Assembly (NCBI GenBank): GCA_949317995.1
Contig: OX439050.1
Location: 52,205,777-52,269,776 of the forward strand
Direction of reading: 5' to 3'
Length of the DNA: 64,000 nucleotides
DNA from: Acholoe squamosa
Lineage: Eukaryota > Annelida > Polychaeta > Phyllodocida > Polynoidae
The notes under the pieces were generated by a model. The model was not told the DNA's origin and made no database searches. It saw only the letters and a program-made list of their open reading frames with translations. A program made the translations under genes and the position numbers. This document shows, one piece after another, positions 34,893 to 47,856 of this stretch. Within the stretch, counting starts at the first letter, position 1; every line of letters starts with the position of its first letter.

Positions 34893-37800
34893 ATGAGAGT
34901 GTTATTGATCGCAACGTCTATATCAATCCTAGTCCAAGCCGATCCGGTAATGGCCTTAAACAGCCTTTTACAATTTTATTTTCATCATTTTGTTCTAGAG
35001 ATAAGTGGAGAGGGCGGGGGGGGGGGTTCAGGCAACTTCATCAAATAATAATACTGAGAAAAAAAAGAGAAAAATCCAAAATTAACAATATCAATCTGGG
35101 GAAAGAGAGTATAGTCTAGTGAATGAGTATTGCAATGTAGACGTTTAATGCCACTTCAACAGCTAAGATTCATGGTGAAAAAACTACATTACACAATTTC
35201 GCAGATGAGTGTGTTGGTGCCTGTGCATTATTACATATGCATCAGACACACTGAGGGGATAGGAAAGATGAGATATAGATCCTTTTAAGTGGGCTAGGGG
35301 ATCCCAGTATAATGTAGTCAAAGCAACAATTGAAATGTAAAGGAAAGTTACGACTTTTATTCTATGATCAGTGCATTCTTATTTGAGGTGGCCCGTGTTC
35401 CTCCAGGATGCCGTGAACATTGCAACGAGTATACTAAACGTGGTGGACGTTATAGTGATTGTACGCCCCAGTGTCCGTCAGAGGAAGGTAACTGTCTATA
35501 CATAATAATCCACTTTGGACCAGAATTGTTGGACACAAACAAAAACGTCTTTGTTCAGCGAAAGACACATATCTTGTTCAACTCGACACTTTTGAACCAT
35601 TCTATTTCCCCCAGTAGTTTGAATAATTAGCTGGGCAGTAGTTTGAATAATTAGCTGGGCAGTAGTTTGAATAATTAGCTGGGCAGTAGTTTGAATAATT
35701 AGCTGGGCAGTAGTTTGAATAATTAGCTGGGCAGTAGTTTGAATAATTAGCTGGGCAGTAGTTTGAATAATTAGCTGGGCAGTAGTTTGAATAATTAGCT
35801 GGGCAGTAGTTTGAATAATTAGCTGGGCAGTAGTTTGAATAATTAGCTGGGCAGTAGGAGCCAATATGAGCTAGATTAACTTTCCTTCATTTATCTGTAT
35901 TTTTGTATTGCCTATAAAGGCACCATCATGCCCTTGCTACTTTTGATTTTTCCATCACACAGTATGCCTAAGGGCACTGGCCATGACAGACCATACAGAG
36001 GAGTACATTGATATCCAGCCAGGTCTACCACAACGCCCTAAACTCTGCAAAAACCACTGCTGGCAGTCTAACGTCTACGTCATGCACTCCTGCATGGTGG
36101 ACTGTCCAGGTTAGTACTTTACTTCAACATGTTGAGTATGAACTTTACCTTTAAAATAGCATCTCCGTCTGAAACATGTTACATGTATATGTCAGTGGCG
36201 GATTCAGAGTGGGGGAATGGGCGCACCCCCTCCTTTTTGCCAGTACTTTAGAGTCTATGTATGCTTATTTTGGACCCAAAGATTTGCTCCAAAATAGAGG
36301 GTGCGCCCCCTCCTTTTAGCCCCTCCTTTTTTCAAATCCTGGATCCGCCACTGTTATGCTCAATGTCAGCCATTTCTGATTCGTCCAATTCATGATTATG
36401 AAGATGAACATGGGCCCTGGACCGGCAAGTCTGTTTTGTTGTAAAAACCTTAACGCTACCCAGTGTGGTAAATTTGACCCTCCCATGAACACATACTGCC
36501 ATTATTTTCATAATCATTTTTTTTACGCACCAATGCAGCCTCAGATACCAACTCGTCGGTGCCACATTGGAGTATCATGCCTTCCCCTTTCAGTTTCAGG
36601 TGTATCAGTCACTTCACAAATTGAGCCCGGGAGTTTAGTCGCATATATGATTTAATTCCTCTCAAAAAGTATTTAAGACTCAAGAAACAAGATGCCTAGA
36701 AGTAAAATTCATTCTCAACTGTATGCAATTTCAGAGACCTGGTGTCGTTTGTATGGGGGTATGGTCCTTCCAATGACAAAAACCACAACAACAACACCAA
36801 TAATGATAACCACACGATCAATAACCTCTACTAAATCAACAACAACTCTAGAAGCGAACACAGGTAAGTCCAGGGTAGTCTTTTTTCATTTTCTTATTCA
36901 GTTATTCTTATTTTTTCACTACTTATTTTTTTCTTAAGTTTTCTCCAAACAGCAGATAACTTATCTCGCATTTTCCAGAAAGGAATTGTGTGACGAAGAC
37001 ATATTCGAAGAAGAATATTGCATAGAGTATCGAATGCTATGTAATGAGAAGGGACATAATGGTAATAACTACAATATTAGTTTGAAATTTTGGATTCTTT
37101 TATTCTTTTCCCCCTTTTTGTGACTTTATAGGTCCAAAGGTTCATGCTGTACTTGATGGATCTGCTGATAGAAATGGAAAGGCCACCAAAGACCCCCCAA
37201 GACAGAGCAACACAAATCTAGGCTTATCAATTGGCATACCGGTGACCTTATTTGTTGTGGCTGTCATCGTGTTATCAGTCATTGCTTACAGGTACAGGCG
37301 AAGTCAGCGTAAGAAAGGTACTTTTTTTTTGTTTTTTTTTTGTTATTGTTCTTTTATTGTTGTTGCTGCTGCTGCTGCTGTTCTTTCTATGTTTTTAATG
37401 GACGTCTTCAGGGTTTTCCCTGAGTTCTGTGATTTTAAAGTCCCAATGACCTAGCCCATACATTCATAAACAACGCCTATATTTAAGATATTCTAATTGA
37501 GCATTTTTAGGGTTTATTGTGATTTGCGATGCCATTTTCATTCCTGTAGGCCTATACATTTTCTGGTGGGTTCTGCTTTCCATGGTTGTAGCAACAGTGA
37601 ATTAGTTACTAACCAGTATTGCTTCGTTTATGAAATATTTCAATGGGATATGCAAGAAATTATATCAAAGCACCAGAGGCCATGCTTTTGATAAAGGTGT
37701 TTGTTTTACTGGCATTTCTCAGCGAGCGTTTTAGTACTCCCCCATCCATACAAAACGTCGTTTTACAAGATACGTATTGGCAACTCTGAATCCATTCTTG

Positions 37801-37949
37801 GAGCCATGTTTACCCATCTCCTTATGAAATGAAAATCCATGCTTTGGTGTCTTTAGAATCTGTTTCATGTTTTAGGACATGTGGCTGTTCCTATGGGCGC
37901 CTATCCTGCCACCTCCAATGACCAGACTGTTCACCATTTAAGGAGTTAA
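34893..37949 (+). CDS. Gene B: paralogue of gene A, 229-aa type I membrane protein, six exons
   Basis: Exons 34893-34946, 35388-35487, 35963-36109, 36735-36863, 37132-37317 and 37876-37949 join in phase (0,1,1,1,1) to a 690-nt frame ending TAA, with the same intron phases as gene A. Residues 1-16 are a signal peptide. Cysteines 26, 30, 43, 47, 53 form module 1 and 80, 84, 95, 99, 104 form module 2; the second set has the same numbers as in gene A (KLCKNHCWQSN..., CMVDCPETWCRLYG). A longer Thr-rich stalk (115-143) is likely O-glycosylated. The transmembrane helix is about 173-196, then a basic stop-transfer run and a 33-residue tail ending HHLRS. Exon 2 uses the acceptor ttatttgag; an ag nearer the first cysteine would break phase. 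No known family recognised. Surface receptor role is inferred. Confidence 0.87.
35130..35300 (+). mobile_element. SINE-like dispersed repeat in gene B intron 1
   Basis: Diverged forward copy: gtttaatgccacttcaacag, cattacacaatttcgc, ggataggaaagatgagatat and ccttttaagtgggctagg in family order. Confidence 0.65.
35612..35857. repeat. 24-bp minisatellite, ten copies, in gene B intron 2
   Basis: Unit cagtagtttgaataattagc plus tggg, ten near-identical copies and a partial. The 24-bp period keeps an artefactual minus-strand frame open (repeated TAQLIIQT). Confidence 0.97.
36193..36353. mobile_element. hAT-like MITE with 'cagtggcggat' ends, gene B intron 3
   Basis: cagtggcggattcagag and the inverted aatcctggatccgccactg bound 161 bp. 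Similar ends occur at about 26814 and 48336. Confidence 0.75.
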
Positions 37950-40900
37950 CAAAGCAGGGATTAGGCTATAATTGCAGTATTCTTTGTACATGCAATGGTG
38001 ATAACTGTGTTGTGATGGGTGATAACTAGGTTGTGATAAGGTAACTGCGAAAAAGGTCTTTGAAATAACTATATTCATTGTATTGTGATATGCCTACTAC
38101 TGAATGTATGTTATGGTGGGACTTGGCTTTGAAACCTCAGCGCGAGGAGGGCTAGGATGAAGCATTACTTTTTGAAACTGTTTTTACCCAATAAGAACAC
38201 TTAGAAAAAACTAGAAAAGGAAAGTCTATAGATCCATCTGGACAATAACCTGAAAATACTTGTAGAAATAGCTGTTTACAGCAGGCAAATCTGCATGTGC
38301 CGGAAAATATCGCAGTGGGTACAATTTGATCAAGGGCTACCATAATCCAAGCAGATAGCAGATAAGACTATTCAGAAAAATAGCTTCAAAGTGAATGGTA
38401 TATTGTAAATTATACACCATATCTATACAGAAAGAAAAAAAGGCATGTGTCATAATTGATTGCTCAGTGAGAAGAAACCTTTTCTTCTTTTTAAAATATT
38501 GTATGAGCTCAGCATAGAATATTACTGAATCACCAGAATTGCAGATTCAAACTAAGCCAATGAGTGTTAGTTTAGCATGAAGAACTGTTTCTTTATGATC
38601 CCTGCTATATTTAGCAATGGCTCAATAACATTTTGCTGTACCCGGATCTGGGATATGTAAAAGCTTTCAGGAGGTATCTTTATTCAGACATAAGTACACT
38701 ATAAATGCATTTATCCCATTGTCTTCATGGTAAATACCCCCAAAGGATTGCATTACTTTTGCTTTGAAATTGTATTAAGAACTTTGCTCGGGGAGAGTGT
38801 TGAGTATACAGGTCTCTCGATTCCCTACACTGTAAAAAAATAACTGTTGAATCTACAAGAGATCCTTGTAAAACTGAACAGTGAACCACCATACTTAGAT
38901 AACAGGGGACCAGTTTAGTTTTTACAAGAAACTCCAGGTGGCAGTGCAGTGATAACAAGGGGCCAGTGTAGTTTTTACAAGAAACTCCGGGTGGCAGTGC
39001 AGTGGTACAAGGAATCTCTACGAAAATAACGACATCTCTCTGGAAATAACGAAGGATCTCTGGCAGCTTTGGGATGAAAGCTTATTTCAAATAGACAGTT
39101 GTGGTAGTTGCAACTGGTTTTATTGTTGCTGTTGAAAAATATTTTTATTGGCTTATCATATCCGTATTCCATAAGATCTCCAAAACAAGCCAATGACATT
39201 TTTTATTAACAAGAAAGCACACTGTGAGATGATCAATATGGTATATTATTATAAAGAATGTGTGTGTGGATTTTCCAACAGTTAGGTGTGAAGTTCAGAC
39301 TAGTTTGTAAGTCACATCGTTTTGAAATAGAACCACCGTATTAGTGACAGTTGTATTTATGGCATGTTTTAATGAATCATGTATATAATGTCCTTATCTT
39401 TGATGTTAAATATTATAATTAATCCAAGCTGCCATAATAATGATAGATGAGCGTAGTCAATGTTGGAATCCCTTCTATAGCTATTTTGTGTGGTATTTAG
39501 ATAGTACCATGAATGGACTACTATACTTTTAGTTAGTCTAGTGAAAAGGGACATACCGGGTACATTTGTTTTTGAAATGTTTGTGTAGATTTCCCCAAAA
39601 GTCCCGACCTTAAGCATTGATCTACTCAATGTAGTGAGATTTCTATGCAATGGTTTTATTCTCTCTACTTGTTTGTAAAATTAATGATACAGTCAGTGAA
39701 AAAATCTGCATGCCGCAAGACATATAATAGATACACTGATATATTGTCACCCCTCATGTTATTGCACTGTAATGTTTCTTTTTTATTTTTATATTTTTGA
39801 TAAAGTTTAAGATGTTTTTTGAGTATTTCACTTTTACTCTGATATGACAAGCATCCTGGCCTTACTTCCACCTTTTCATGTTAGTGTATTTAGCTATGGT
39901 AGATTGCATGCTATCAATCAACAGGAATGACTAGTAATTTTCCTTCATCAATATGAGAACCAGATATCGTCAGCTTGGAGAAAGTTCGACTGCTGTAATT
40001 AGCACCACAGATGCTCAAAGGTTGTTTTCGTGGCATCCAATCGTTTAACCCATTCAGGGCTAGCATCGACTATAGTCAACACCATCGCAGGCCTAGTTTT
40101 GACTATAGTCGACACCATGGCAGGCCTAGCGTCGACTATAGTCGAAGCCAGTTATATAGGATTAGTATAGGAATTAAAAATAGGCTCATCCTTTAGGAAC
40201 TATACTTTTTTCAAAGGCCGTCCCCATGGCCAGGGCAACCATTTTTGCTCTCCCCTTAAAGGGTTAAAGGGTGATTGTCTCGATTTTATTAAAAGGATGG
40301 ACTATTTCTGGTGTTAATCAAGGCCTACAAAGTGGGAAGATGCTTTTATTTGAATGATTGTCTATGTTAATTAAGGCCTACAAAGTGGGACGATTTATTT
40401 ATTTGAAAAAATAGTTTTTATATTTTGTTTGTTATTTGTAAATAGTTTGGGAAAGAGGCTTATAATGCAGCTTTTAGATACATAGAATCATGTCTTTGTA
40501 AGTTTGTTTAAAACAAGCAAAAGGTGCTGGAATGTTTCCCATATTCACTATGCTATCAGGAGAACGATGTCCATGTTCGTCGATCGTCATGATGTGGCAT
40601 AATGTGGTTTATCGAAATAGAAAATTCTAATATATGCGTTTAGTTAAATAGTGAATTCTTGCGAAGCTACATGTAGTATATTTCAGAGACAGATAGATGT
40701 ATTTGAGGATATTATTCTAATAAATGTAACAATATATAACACGATTCGATGTCACATTTATATTCTTGTAAGTTAAAAATTTGAAGAGTGTATCTACACT
40801 TTCCCTGAAAGGGTTTTCTGTATTACTGAAATATCCATATGGCAGAGATTAAACAGTATAGTAAGTTGCATGCTAGGCAAAGTCTTCTATGTCAGACATT

Positions 40901-40965
40901 TATGAAATGCCAGAAATCCTGGGATAGAGATCCTCCTATGATACATGTATAATTTTCCTATCTGG
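37950..40965. other. Downstream region of gene B, no gene seen
   Basis: AT-rich. Includes a partial hAT-type repeat (cactgtaaaa at 38828, then two copies of gtttttacaagaaactcc at about 38920 and 38970). No supported exon. Confidence 0.5.
40055..40148. repeat. Palindromic 'gactatagtc' tandem
   Basis: Two and a half copies of a roughly 40-bp unit containing tcgactatagtcga and ccatggcaggcctagc. A related single copy lies at about 24890-24945. Confidence 0.7.
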
Positions 40966-41157
40966 GAGCGGGCTTCCCTAACCCACTTAAAAGGGTCTAT
41001 TTCTCATCTTTCCTATCCCCTCAGGATGTGTGTGGTGCACATATGCGCGGGCACTGACACATTCTCCTCTGTGAAATTGTGTAATGTAGTTCTCACCATG
41101 AATATGACCTTAGCTGTCGAAATGGCGTTAAACATCTATCACTCACTCACTCACTCC
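40966..41157 (-). mobile_element. SINE-like dispersed repeat
   Basis: Reverse copy from ggcttccctaacccacttaa through ctttcctatcccctcagg and gtgaaattgtgtaatgtagt to a tcactcac tail. One of the most complete copies. Confidence 0.75.
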
Positions 41158-41662
41158 CTATCTGGAAGGAATGATGATGTGCTTTCAGGAATCCAACAAA
41201 TGTACATAGGATACGGAGATGTAAGTTGTCAGGGATTTCCCTGAAAATAGGGAATTCAAAAATGTCAGAATAACCTTAGGACTGCCAGTACTTTCTGTCA
41301 GGGCACAACCAAAACGTATTGATGTGGGTAGTAAAAAGGGGGTCTCAAAATATCAGTACTTTCTGGTGGTTCACTGCCAAAACGTTTTATGTGTAATGGA
41401 TTTTTCAATTTTTTGGCTACCATACAGTAATAATGTGTATTCAAGGATGGATTTCTCTCTATTTTCAATATAATTTCCGGTTAGTAATACACACTATCCA
41501 ACACTGGTAGTTGCACTCACAATGGAAAAACGTTTTAAAACGTTTTGGCATCCCTGCTATGAAGAGAGGTGTCATGTAAAGCAAAACGTTTTGATGTGTA
41601 TTGTGAAGTAAAATCATACAGCTGTCTGTGTGCCAAAACGTCTTGGAGTGTTCTGTGGAGAA

Positions 41663-44600
41663 ACATGGTACCAGTACACATCACATGGTGATACATGGTA
41701 CCAGTACACATCACATGGTGATACATAGTACCAGTACACGTCATTTGGTGATACATGGTACCAGTACACATCACATGGTGATACATGGTACCAGTACACA
41801 TCACATGGTGATACATGGTACTAGTACACATCACATGGTGATACATGGTACCAGTACACATCACATGGTGACACATGGTACCAGTACACATCACATGGTG
41901 ATACATGGTACCAGTACACGTCATATGGTGATACATGGTACCAGTACACATCACATGGTGATACATGCACCAGTACACATCACATGGTGATACATGGTAC
42001 CAGTACACATCACATGGTGATACATGACACCAGTACACATCACATGGTGATACATGGTACCAGTACACATCACATGGTGATACATGGTACCAGTACACAT
42101 CACATGGTGATACATGACACAATTACACGTCACATTGTGATACATGGTACCAGTACACATCACATGGTGATACATGGTACCAGTACATGTCACATTGTGA
42201 TACATGGCACCAGTACACGTCACATTGTGATGGCTGGCACCAGTACACATCACATGGTGATTCCTGGCACCATTACACGTCAGATGGTGATACATAGTAC
42301 CAGTACACGTCTCAAGGTGAGACACGGCAGCAGTACACGTCTCATGGTGGTAACTGGCAGCAGTACACGTCTCATCGTGATACATAGCACCAGTACACGT
42401 CCCATGGCGATAACTGGGACCAGTACACGTCCCATGGCGATAACTGGGACCAGTACACGTCACATGGTGATAACTGGCACCAGTAGACATCACATGGTGA
42501 TACATGGCACCAGTACACATCACATGGTGATAACTGGCATCAGTACACATCACATGGTGATACAAGGCACCAATACACGTCATATGGTGATACATGGTAC
42601 CAGTACACGTCACATGGTGATACAGGGCACCAGAACAGGTGACATGATGATACATGGCACCAGTACACGTCACATGGTGACACAGGGCACCAGAACAGGT
42701 GACATGATGATACATGGCACCAGTACACGTCACATGGTGATACATGGCACCAGAACAGGTGACATGGTAATACATGGCACCATTACACATCACATGGTGA
42801 TACAAGGCACCAATACATGTCATATGGTGATACATGGTACCAGTACACGTCACATGGTGATACATGACACTAGTACACGTCACATTGTGATACATGGTAC
42901 CAGTACACATCACATGGTGATACATGGTACCAGTACACATCACATGGTGATACATGGTACCAGTACACGTCATTTGGTGATTCATGGTACCAGTACACAT
43001 CACATGGTGATACATGCACCAGTACACATCACATGGTGATACATGGTACCAGTACCCATCACATGGTGATACATGACACCAGTACACGTCACATTGTGAT
43101 ACATGGTACCAGTACACATCACATGGTGATACATGGTACCAGTACATGTCACATTGTGATACATGGCACCAGTACACGTCACATTGTGATGGCTGGCACC
43201 AGTACACATCACATGGTGATTCCTGGCACCATTACACGTCAGATGGTGATACATAGTACCAGTACACGTCTCAAGGTGAGACACAGCAGCAGTACACGTC
43301 TCATGGTGGTAACTGGCACCAGTACACGTCTCATGGTGATACATAGCACCAGTACACGTCCCATGGCAATAACTGGCACCAGTACACGTCACATGGTGAT
43401 AACTGGCACCAGTAGACATCACATGGTGATACATGGCACCAGTACACATCACATGGTGATAACTGGCACCAGTACACATCACATGGTGATACAAGGCACC
43501 AATACACGTCATATGGTGATACATGGTACCAGTACACATCACATGGTGATACAGGGCACTAGAACAGGTGACATGATGATACATGGCACTAGTACACGTC
43601 ACATGGTGATACAGGGCACCAGAACAGGTGACATGATGATACATGGCACCATTACACATCACATGTTGATAACTGGCAGCAATACACATCACATGGTGAC
43701 ATATGGCAACAGTACACATCATATGGTGACATATGGCAACAGGACACATCACATGGTGACATATGGCAACAGTTCACATCACATGGTGACATATGGCAAC
43801 AGTACACATCACATGGTGACATATGGCAGCAATACACATCACATGGTGATTCAGGGCAGTAGACATCATCAGTAGATACATGTTACTAGTACACATCATA
43901 TGGTGATACCTGGCACCAATACACATCACATGGTGATACATGGTACCAGTACACATCACATGGTGATACATGGCACCAGTACACGTCACATGGTGATACA
44001 GGGCACCAGAACAGGTGACATGGTGATACATGGCACCATTACACATCACATGTTGATAACTGGCAGCAATACACATCACGTGGTGACATATGGCAACAGT
44101 ACACATCATATGGTGACATATGGCAACAGTACACATCACATGGTGACATATGGCAACAGTTCACATCACATGGTGACATATGGCAACAGTACACATCACA
44201 TGGTGACATATGGCAGCAATACACATCACATGGTGACATATGGCAGCAATACACATCACATGGTGATTCAGGGCAGTAGACATCATCAGTAGATACCTGG
44301 CACCAGTACACATCACATGGTGATACATGGTACCAGTACACATCACATATTGATACATGGTACCAGTACACATCACATGGTGATACATGGTACCAGTACA
44401 GATCACATGGTGACACATGGTACCAGTACACATCACATGGTGACACATGGTACCAGTACACATCACATGGTGACACATGGTACCAGTACACATCACATGG
44501 TGACACATGGTACCAGTACACATCACATGGTGATACATGGTACCAGTACACATCACATGGTGATACATGGTACCAGTACACATCACATAGTGATACATGG

Positions 44601-44868
44601 TACCAGTACACATCACATGGTGATACATGGTACCAGTACACATCACATGGTGATGCATGGCACCAGTACACATCACATGGTAATATATGGTACCAGTACA
44701 CGTCACATTGTGATACATGGTACCAGTACATGTCACATGGTTATACATGGTACGAGTACACATCACATGGTGATACATGGTACCAATACACATCACATGG
44801 TGATACATGGTACCAGTACACATCACAAGGTGATACATATTGTGACACATGGCACCAGTACACAATTC
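41663..44868. repeat. 30-bp satellite, about 107 copies, with higher-order structure
   Basis: Unit acatggtaccagtacacatc plus acatggtgat. A 29-bp variant (atacatgcacc junction) recurs at about 41963 and 43014, showing a block of about 1.05 kb that was duplicated. A gtagacatcatcagtagata variant recurs at 43858 and 44276, marking a second block of about 0.42 kb. Because the period is a multiple of three, long frames stay open on both strands (up to 418 codons). They have no start context, composition or homology of a gene, and I treat them as artefacts. Confidence 0.95.
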
Positions 44869-45059
44869 AACATGACTGCCTAGGCTAATGATTTCTAGAT
44901 AAAGGTATGACACAGTGCAGTTGCATGTATAAGAGGACCATGCAGGCTAATGATGCAATACATGGCATAAGATAATTTCATACGATGATACATGGTATCA
45001 GGTCATAAAATTATCCTTCTAAATTTGTACTGAAGGCACAATGGTCTTATATGGAAGGA

Positions 45060-45870
45060 CATGCCTATTTATTACACATCAAAACGTTATGGCCACTGTG
45101 GTAATCTTTCTACCAATGTGTTCTAGAACGTTTTGTATTGAAGGAAATACCTGTTTATTACACATTAAAACGTCATGGCCACTGGGGTTATCTTTCTACT
45201 GATGTGTTCTAAAACGTTTTGTATTGAGGGAAATACCTGTGTATTACACATCAAAACATTATGGCCACTGTGGTAATCTGCCTGCCAAAACATTCTAAAA
45301 TGTTTTACTTTAAAGGAAATACCTGTTCAGTACACATCAAAATGCTATGGCCTCTGGACTAATCTTCCTATCACTGTGTTCTAAAACGTTTTGTATTGAG
45401 GGAAATATATGTGTATTACACATCAAAACGTCATGGCAACTGTGGTAATCTTTCTACCAATGTGTTCTAAAACCTTTTGTATTGAAGGAAATACCTGTTT
45501 ATTACACATTAAAACGTCACGGCCACTGGGTTAATCTCTCTACCAATGTGTTCTAAAACGTTTTGTATTAAGGGAAATACCTGTGTATTACACATCAAAA
45601 CATTATGGCCACTGTGGTAATCTGCCTGCCAAAGCATTCTAAAATGTTTTACTTTAAAGGAAATACCTGTTCAGTACACATCAAAATGCTATGGCCTCTG
45701 GACTAATCTTCCTATCACTGTGTTCTAAAGTGTTTTGTATTGAGGGAAATACCTGTGTATTACACATCAAAACGTCATGGCCACTGGGGTAATCTTTCTA
45801 CTAATGTGTTCTAAAACCTTTTGTAATGCAGGAAATACTTGCTTAGTACACTCTGATACGCTATGGCATT
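45060..45870. repeat. About 100-bp satellite, eight copies
   Basis: Units share acatcaaaacgt..atggccac and gttctaaaacgttttgtatt. Two unit types alternate: the type with gtggtaatctgcctgcc appears at about 45270 and 45620, so the higher-order period is about 350 bp. Confidence 0.9.
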
Positions 45871-46868
45871 CAACCATTGTAGGCATACTCCTCTTGAATT
45901 CAGCTTGATACAGAAAAGCCAAATCCTCCTAATACGTATTGCAATTGATTAGCAATTAGGTAATTAATTAAATACAAATCCTGTTATATTGGATTATTTC
46001 AAGGTTGCTTATAATATTTTAAGCATTGTTCCAATAAGTAGTCATGTCATTGGAGACCTTGACAAAATATGTCGTCATATTAATTGGTCCTGAATTCAAC
46101 ATGATTTTTCATTTTTGAAATAATTAGCTAATCATCCATTTTCAAGGTTAATTAAGGTATATATGCATGTAACTGATAGATAAAATTCCTTTCTTGGCAT
46201 AAGTCAAAAGTATGTGACATCTTAAATAGAAATGTGTTTCATCCCTGAGTTCTTCCTCCAAAGAGATATTCTACATCGAAGTTCATGAAATGTGCAAAAA
46301 TCACTGGCAGTTTGGGGCTCTCCAACCTCAAGATTACTGGCATTTTGAAGGGCCCTTTTTACTACCCACATCAATACGTTTTGGAGGTCCACTGACAGAA
46401 AGTACTGGTATTTTTGAGGGCCGATTTTACTACCCACATTAATACGTTTTGGTTGTGCTAAGGATATAATCTGAATAGGGATATCCAGGGTGTTCAGGGA
46501 CAGAATTTATTCACAGCCTTCTTTCCCTAGTCATTTTCTTCACACTGACCCAGACCTCAGTTGTCTATTCAACTAGGGACTCCACTAAGCCACCCTGGTG
46601 TACGCAGAGGGACTCACTGGTGATATCACATGCAATTCTGGGCAGGGAATCTCAGGGGCAGACCCTCACAGAGAGAAATGAAGGAAATGCTGCTCTCTGA
46701 TTGGTATAAAATCAGCATAGTAAAATTGTTTAACACCAGGGGGTGACATGATGCTGTCTGCCCTGAATGCTCCTTATACCAGGGGGCCTGCCAACTCTCC
46801 CAGTGTCGCGATAACAGCTTCTCAGGGATTTTCCCAGTACCTGACTTACATCTCTGAGGATATTATTT

Positions 46869-47332
46869 TACTAACCATAGTTAACCATTACTAACTTGTT
46901 ACAAGAGCAACTTTTGATTAGTGAATGACAAGTGACTGCATATAAATGGATGAATATAAACTGGCGTATGTAGCCATACATCAAGCGTACATATCAATAT
47001 CATAATAATATTTTTGACAGCATCGAGTTACATTAGTGTTTCAGAAATAAAACTTTAAGAAATGTTGAGTTTGGTTTAAGAGTTGATTTGTCCCATACTC
47101 CGCCACAAATGCCCGGCAAAAATGGGACAATTGAACACTCCTTGTAATAAGGGATACAAAGTATGACACGAGACTGGATGCATATAAAATCATGAATTAG
47201 GCAGTTGGACTGGATGGGCTTTATGTCCGAATTGAGTAAGAACATCAATGAAAAAAAGAAGAAAAATACTGTGGATACCATGAGGACAAATTGTTTTTGT
47301 AGATAGAGATCTTGCAGTTTGAGACCAGGAGG
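46869..47332. other. Unique sequence, nothing recognised
   Basis: AT-rich, no exon or repeat I can support. Confidence 0.4.
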
Positions 47333-47515
47333 TTAGGGAGTGATCATTTTAACAACATGGGGGGTTGGTGAATTTTTGTGCAGTTTTTGACCCCCCTGTA
47401 AAGGACGAAAATCGCGCATGAACGTAGCCTTTTAACCTATAGTAACACACAGGATTTTCACTGAAAACAGGTGAAATTATTTTGACCCGCCCCTCAGAGG
47501 GGTTGAAAGAATTCA
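47333..47515. mobile_element. MITE fragment related to 11127-11361
   Basis: ttagggagtgatcatttt, then cgcgcatgaacgtagccttt and acctatagtaacac match the 11127 element in order; the far end has been lost. Confidence 0.55.
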
Positions 47516-47526
47516 GAAAGACTCCG

Positions 47527-47849
47527 AATGCAATGCTCATACATTTGTACAACAAGGTGAGAACTGTCCCAATGCAATGCTCGTACATTTGTACAACAAG
47601 GTGAGAACTGTCCCAATGCAATGCTCGTACATTTGTACAACAAGGTGAGAACTGTCCCAATGCAATGCTCGTACATTTGTACAACAAGGTGAGAACTGTC
47701 CCAATGCAATGCTCGTACATTTGTACAACAAGGTGAGAACTGTCCCAATGCAATGCTCGTACATTTGTACAACAAGGTGAGAACTGTCCCAATGTAATGC
47801 TCGTACATTTGTACAACAAGGTGAGAACTGTCCCAATGCAATGCTCATG
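47527..47849. repeat. 44-bp minisatellite, seven copies
   Basis: Unit contains acatttgtacaacaaggtga and actgtcccaatgcaatgctc; seven near-identical copies plus a partial. Minus-strand frames across it are artefacts. Confidence 0.97.
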
Positions 47850-47856
47850 AATACAT

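Larger units (their letters stand above)
41208..46868. mobile_element. Large inverted-repeat element filled with satellites
   Basis: Sequence at 41280-41400 (ttctgtcagggcacaaccaa, cgtattgatgtgggtagtaa) recurs inverted at 46320-46460 (ttactacccacattaatacg, gacagaaagtactggtattt). At the outer edges, ggagatgtaagttgtcaggg near 41215 pairs with cctgacttacatctctgag near 46840. Between them lie a 30-bp satellite and a roughly 100-bp satellite. I read this as a non-autonomous DNA transposon of about 5.6 kb with expanded internal repeats; no transposase is present. The exact ends and target duplication are not fixed. Confidence 0.55.

Noticed and set aside
35496..35864. Minus-strand frame of repeated TAQLIIQT
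   Set aside because: Created by a 24-bp tandem repeat inside an intron of gene B.
36979..37062. Possible extra gene B exon (frame reading KELCDEDIFEEEYCIEYRML)
   Set aside because: It has an ag acceptor and gt donor, but its open frame needs an incoming phase of 2, while the neighbouring exons are phase 1; in phase 1 it meets TAG. Gene A has no counterpart.
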